From Kumtagia sp963839725 (lineage in GTDB: Bacteria > Pseudomonadota > Alphaproteobacteria > Rhizobiales > Rhizobiaceae), in the NCBI GenBank assembly GCA_963839725.1, contig CAWIWT010000034.1, positions 142,997-206,996 of the forward strand: DNA of 64,000 nucleotides. The letters run 5' to 3'. Position 1 is the first letter of the stretch. The number at the start of each line of letters is the position of its first letter. Both the position numbers and the translations under genes were made by a program. Shown here one piece after another: positions 63,770 to 64,000 of this stretch. Under the pieces are notes generated by a model. That model was given only the letters and a program-made list of their open reading frames with translations. It was not told where the DNA came from and ran no database searches.

Positions 63770-64000
63770 ACGTCTACCTTGGTCACCACGCACTTCCGTA
63801 AGGTCGTTCGCGCCGATCTCGAACCAGTTCGCAGGTTTCTGGGTAGAAGTCGAGGCCACGGCCGATCTTGATCACCCATCCGTTGTCGAGGCGGGTCTCC
63901 CGGTCATGGATGTTCGGGTTGAGCTTCACGTCGAGCACGACGTCCAGTTCGAGCAGGCTTTGCTTCCCCGCGGGGCGTCTATTGTGGCCAGTGTGATCCC
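63770..64000 (-). pseudogene. Partial gene with an MITD1 C-terminal-like (MIT_C) domain; enters from beyond the window
   Basis: Reading leftward from the window edge, frame 1 gives GKQSLLELDVVLDVKLNPNI, HDRETRLDNGWVIKIGRGLD and FY. One extra C in TACCCAG shifts the frame; removing it yields QKPANWFEIGANDL. This matches the phospholipase D-like MIT_C domain, whose hallmark is xHDREIRxxNGWxIKIGRGLD. A later frame, RKCVVTKVDVFRAVF, parallels the domain's end (RPCxETxVDIF). The domain is known mainly from eukaryotic MITD1; bacterial homologues exist in little-studied proteins. The N-terminal part lies outside the window. Confidence 0.6.

Noticed and set aside
1..64000. CRISPR arrays, rRNA genes and riboswitches.
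   Set aside because: No regularly spaced repeats of CRISPR size, no rRNA-like segments and no conserved riboswitch cores were found while reading both strands; a covariance-model scan would be needed to be certain.

Overview
The window looks like a chromosome segment or genomic island from an alphaproteobacterium of the Rhizobiales, most like Mesorhizobium. This is inferred from gene content, high GC and two repeat families of rhizobial type; no rRNA, tRNA or species marker is present. I see no CRISPR array and no tRNA gene.

Layout. (1) 0-11 kb is ordinary chromosome: a LuxR-type response regulator converging on a symporter-fused hybrid histidine kinase, mscL, an aminotransferase, galE, and a large FAD/GcvT oxidoreductase of the dimethylglycine/sarcosine dehydrogenase type, with decayed methyltransferase and glycine-betaine-type ABC ATPase remnants around it. 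(2) 11.6-20.5 kb is an ABC-dependent capsule (K-antigen) export and Kdo locus: a KpsE-like protein with a very long Pro/Ala-rich N-terminus, a frameshifted kpsT, kpsC, kdsD/kpsF and kdsA, plus a chimeric relic of a sugar-acid kinase and a class II aldolase, and an Rrf2 regulator. (3) 20.7-31.1 kb holds a decayed SWIM/AAA fusion, a 1331-residue cyclase-ATPase-TPR regulator, and a compact three-gene cluster (ThDP enzyme, flavin amine oxidase, KAS III-like protein without the usual nucleophilic cysteine). (4) 31.4-42.5 kb has a TadG-like protein, a secreted Gly-rich protein, a broken wzt and a tightly overlapping polysaccharide operon on the minus strand (four GT2 domains, a deacetylase, an epimerase, a Gfo/Idh/MocA oxidoreductase). 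(5) 45.8-52.5 kb is a type VI secretion satellite cluster (hcp, vgrG, AT-rich cargo genes, a duplicated cargo/TPR module, PAAR, a DUF2169 remnant and a DUF4150 protein), ending in a copied vgrG fragment and an IS3 relic. (6) 52.7-57.1 kb is the debris of an integrative element: two integrase fragments, an Arc-type repressor facing three palindromic sites, a primase-polymerase and small genes. (7) 57-64 kb is a patchwork: a paralogue of the Gly-rich protein, small lipoproteins, a GIY-YIG protein, a TolB-like/TPR fragment, a HEAGH protein, an aldo/keto reductase and, at the right edge, an MITD1-C-terminal-like domain.

A striking property of the window is the number of reading frames broken by a single-base change, often repairable by altering one base in a short homopolymer. 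Many of the frameshifted genes may therefore be sequencing artefacts rather than true pseudogenes. By contrast the chimeras and deletions (16963-17388, 20679-22013, 34556-35509, 51476-53741) are too large to be read errors and record real gene decay.
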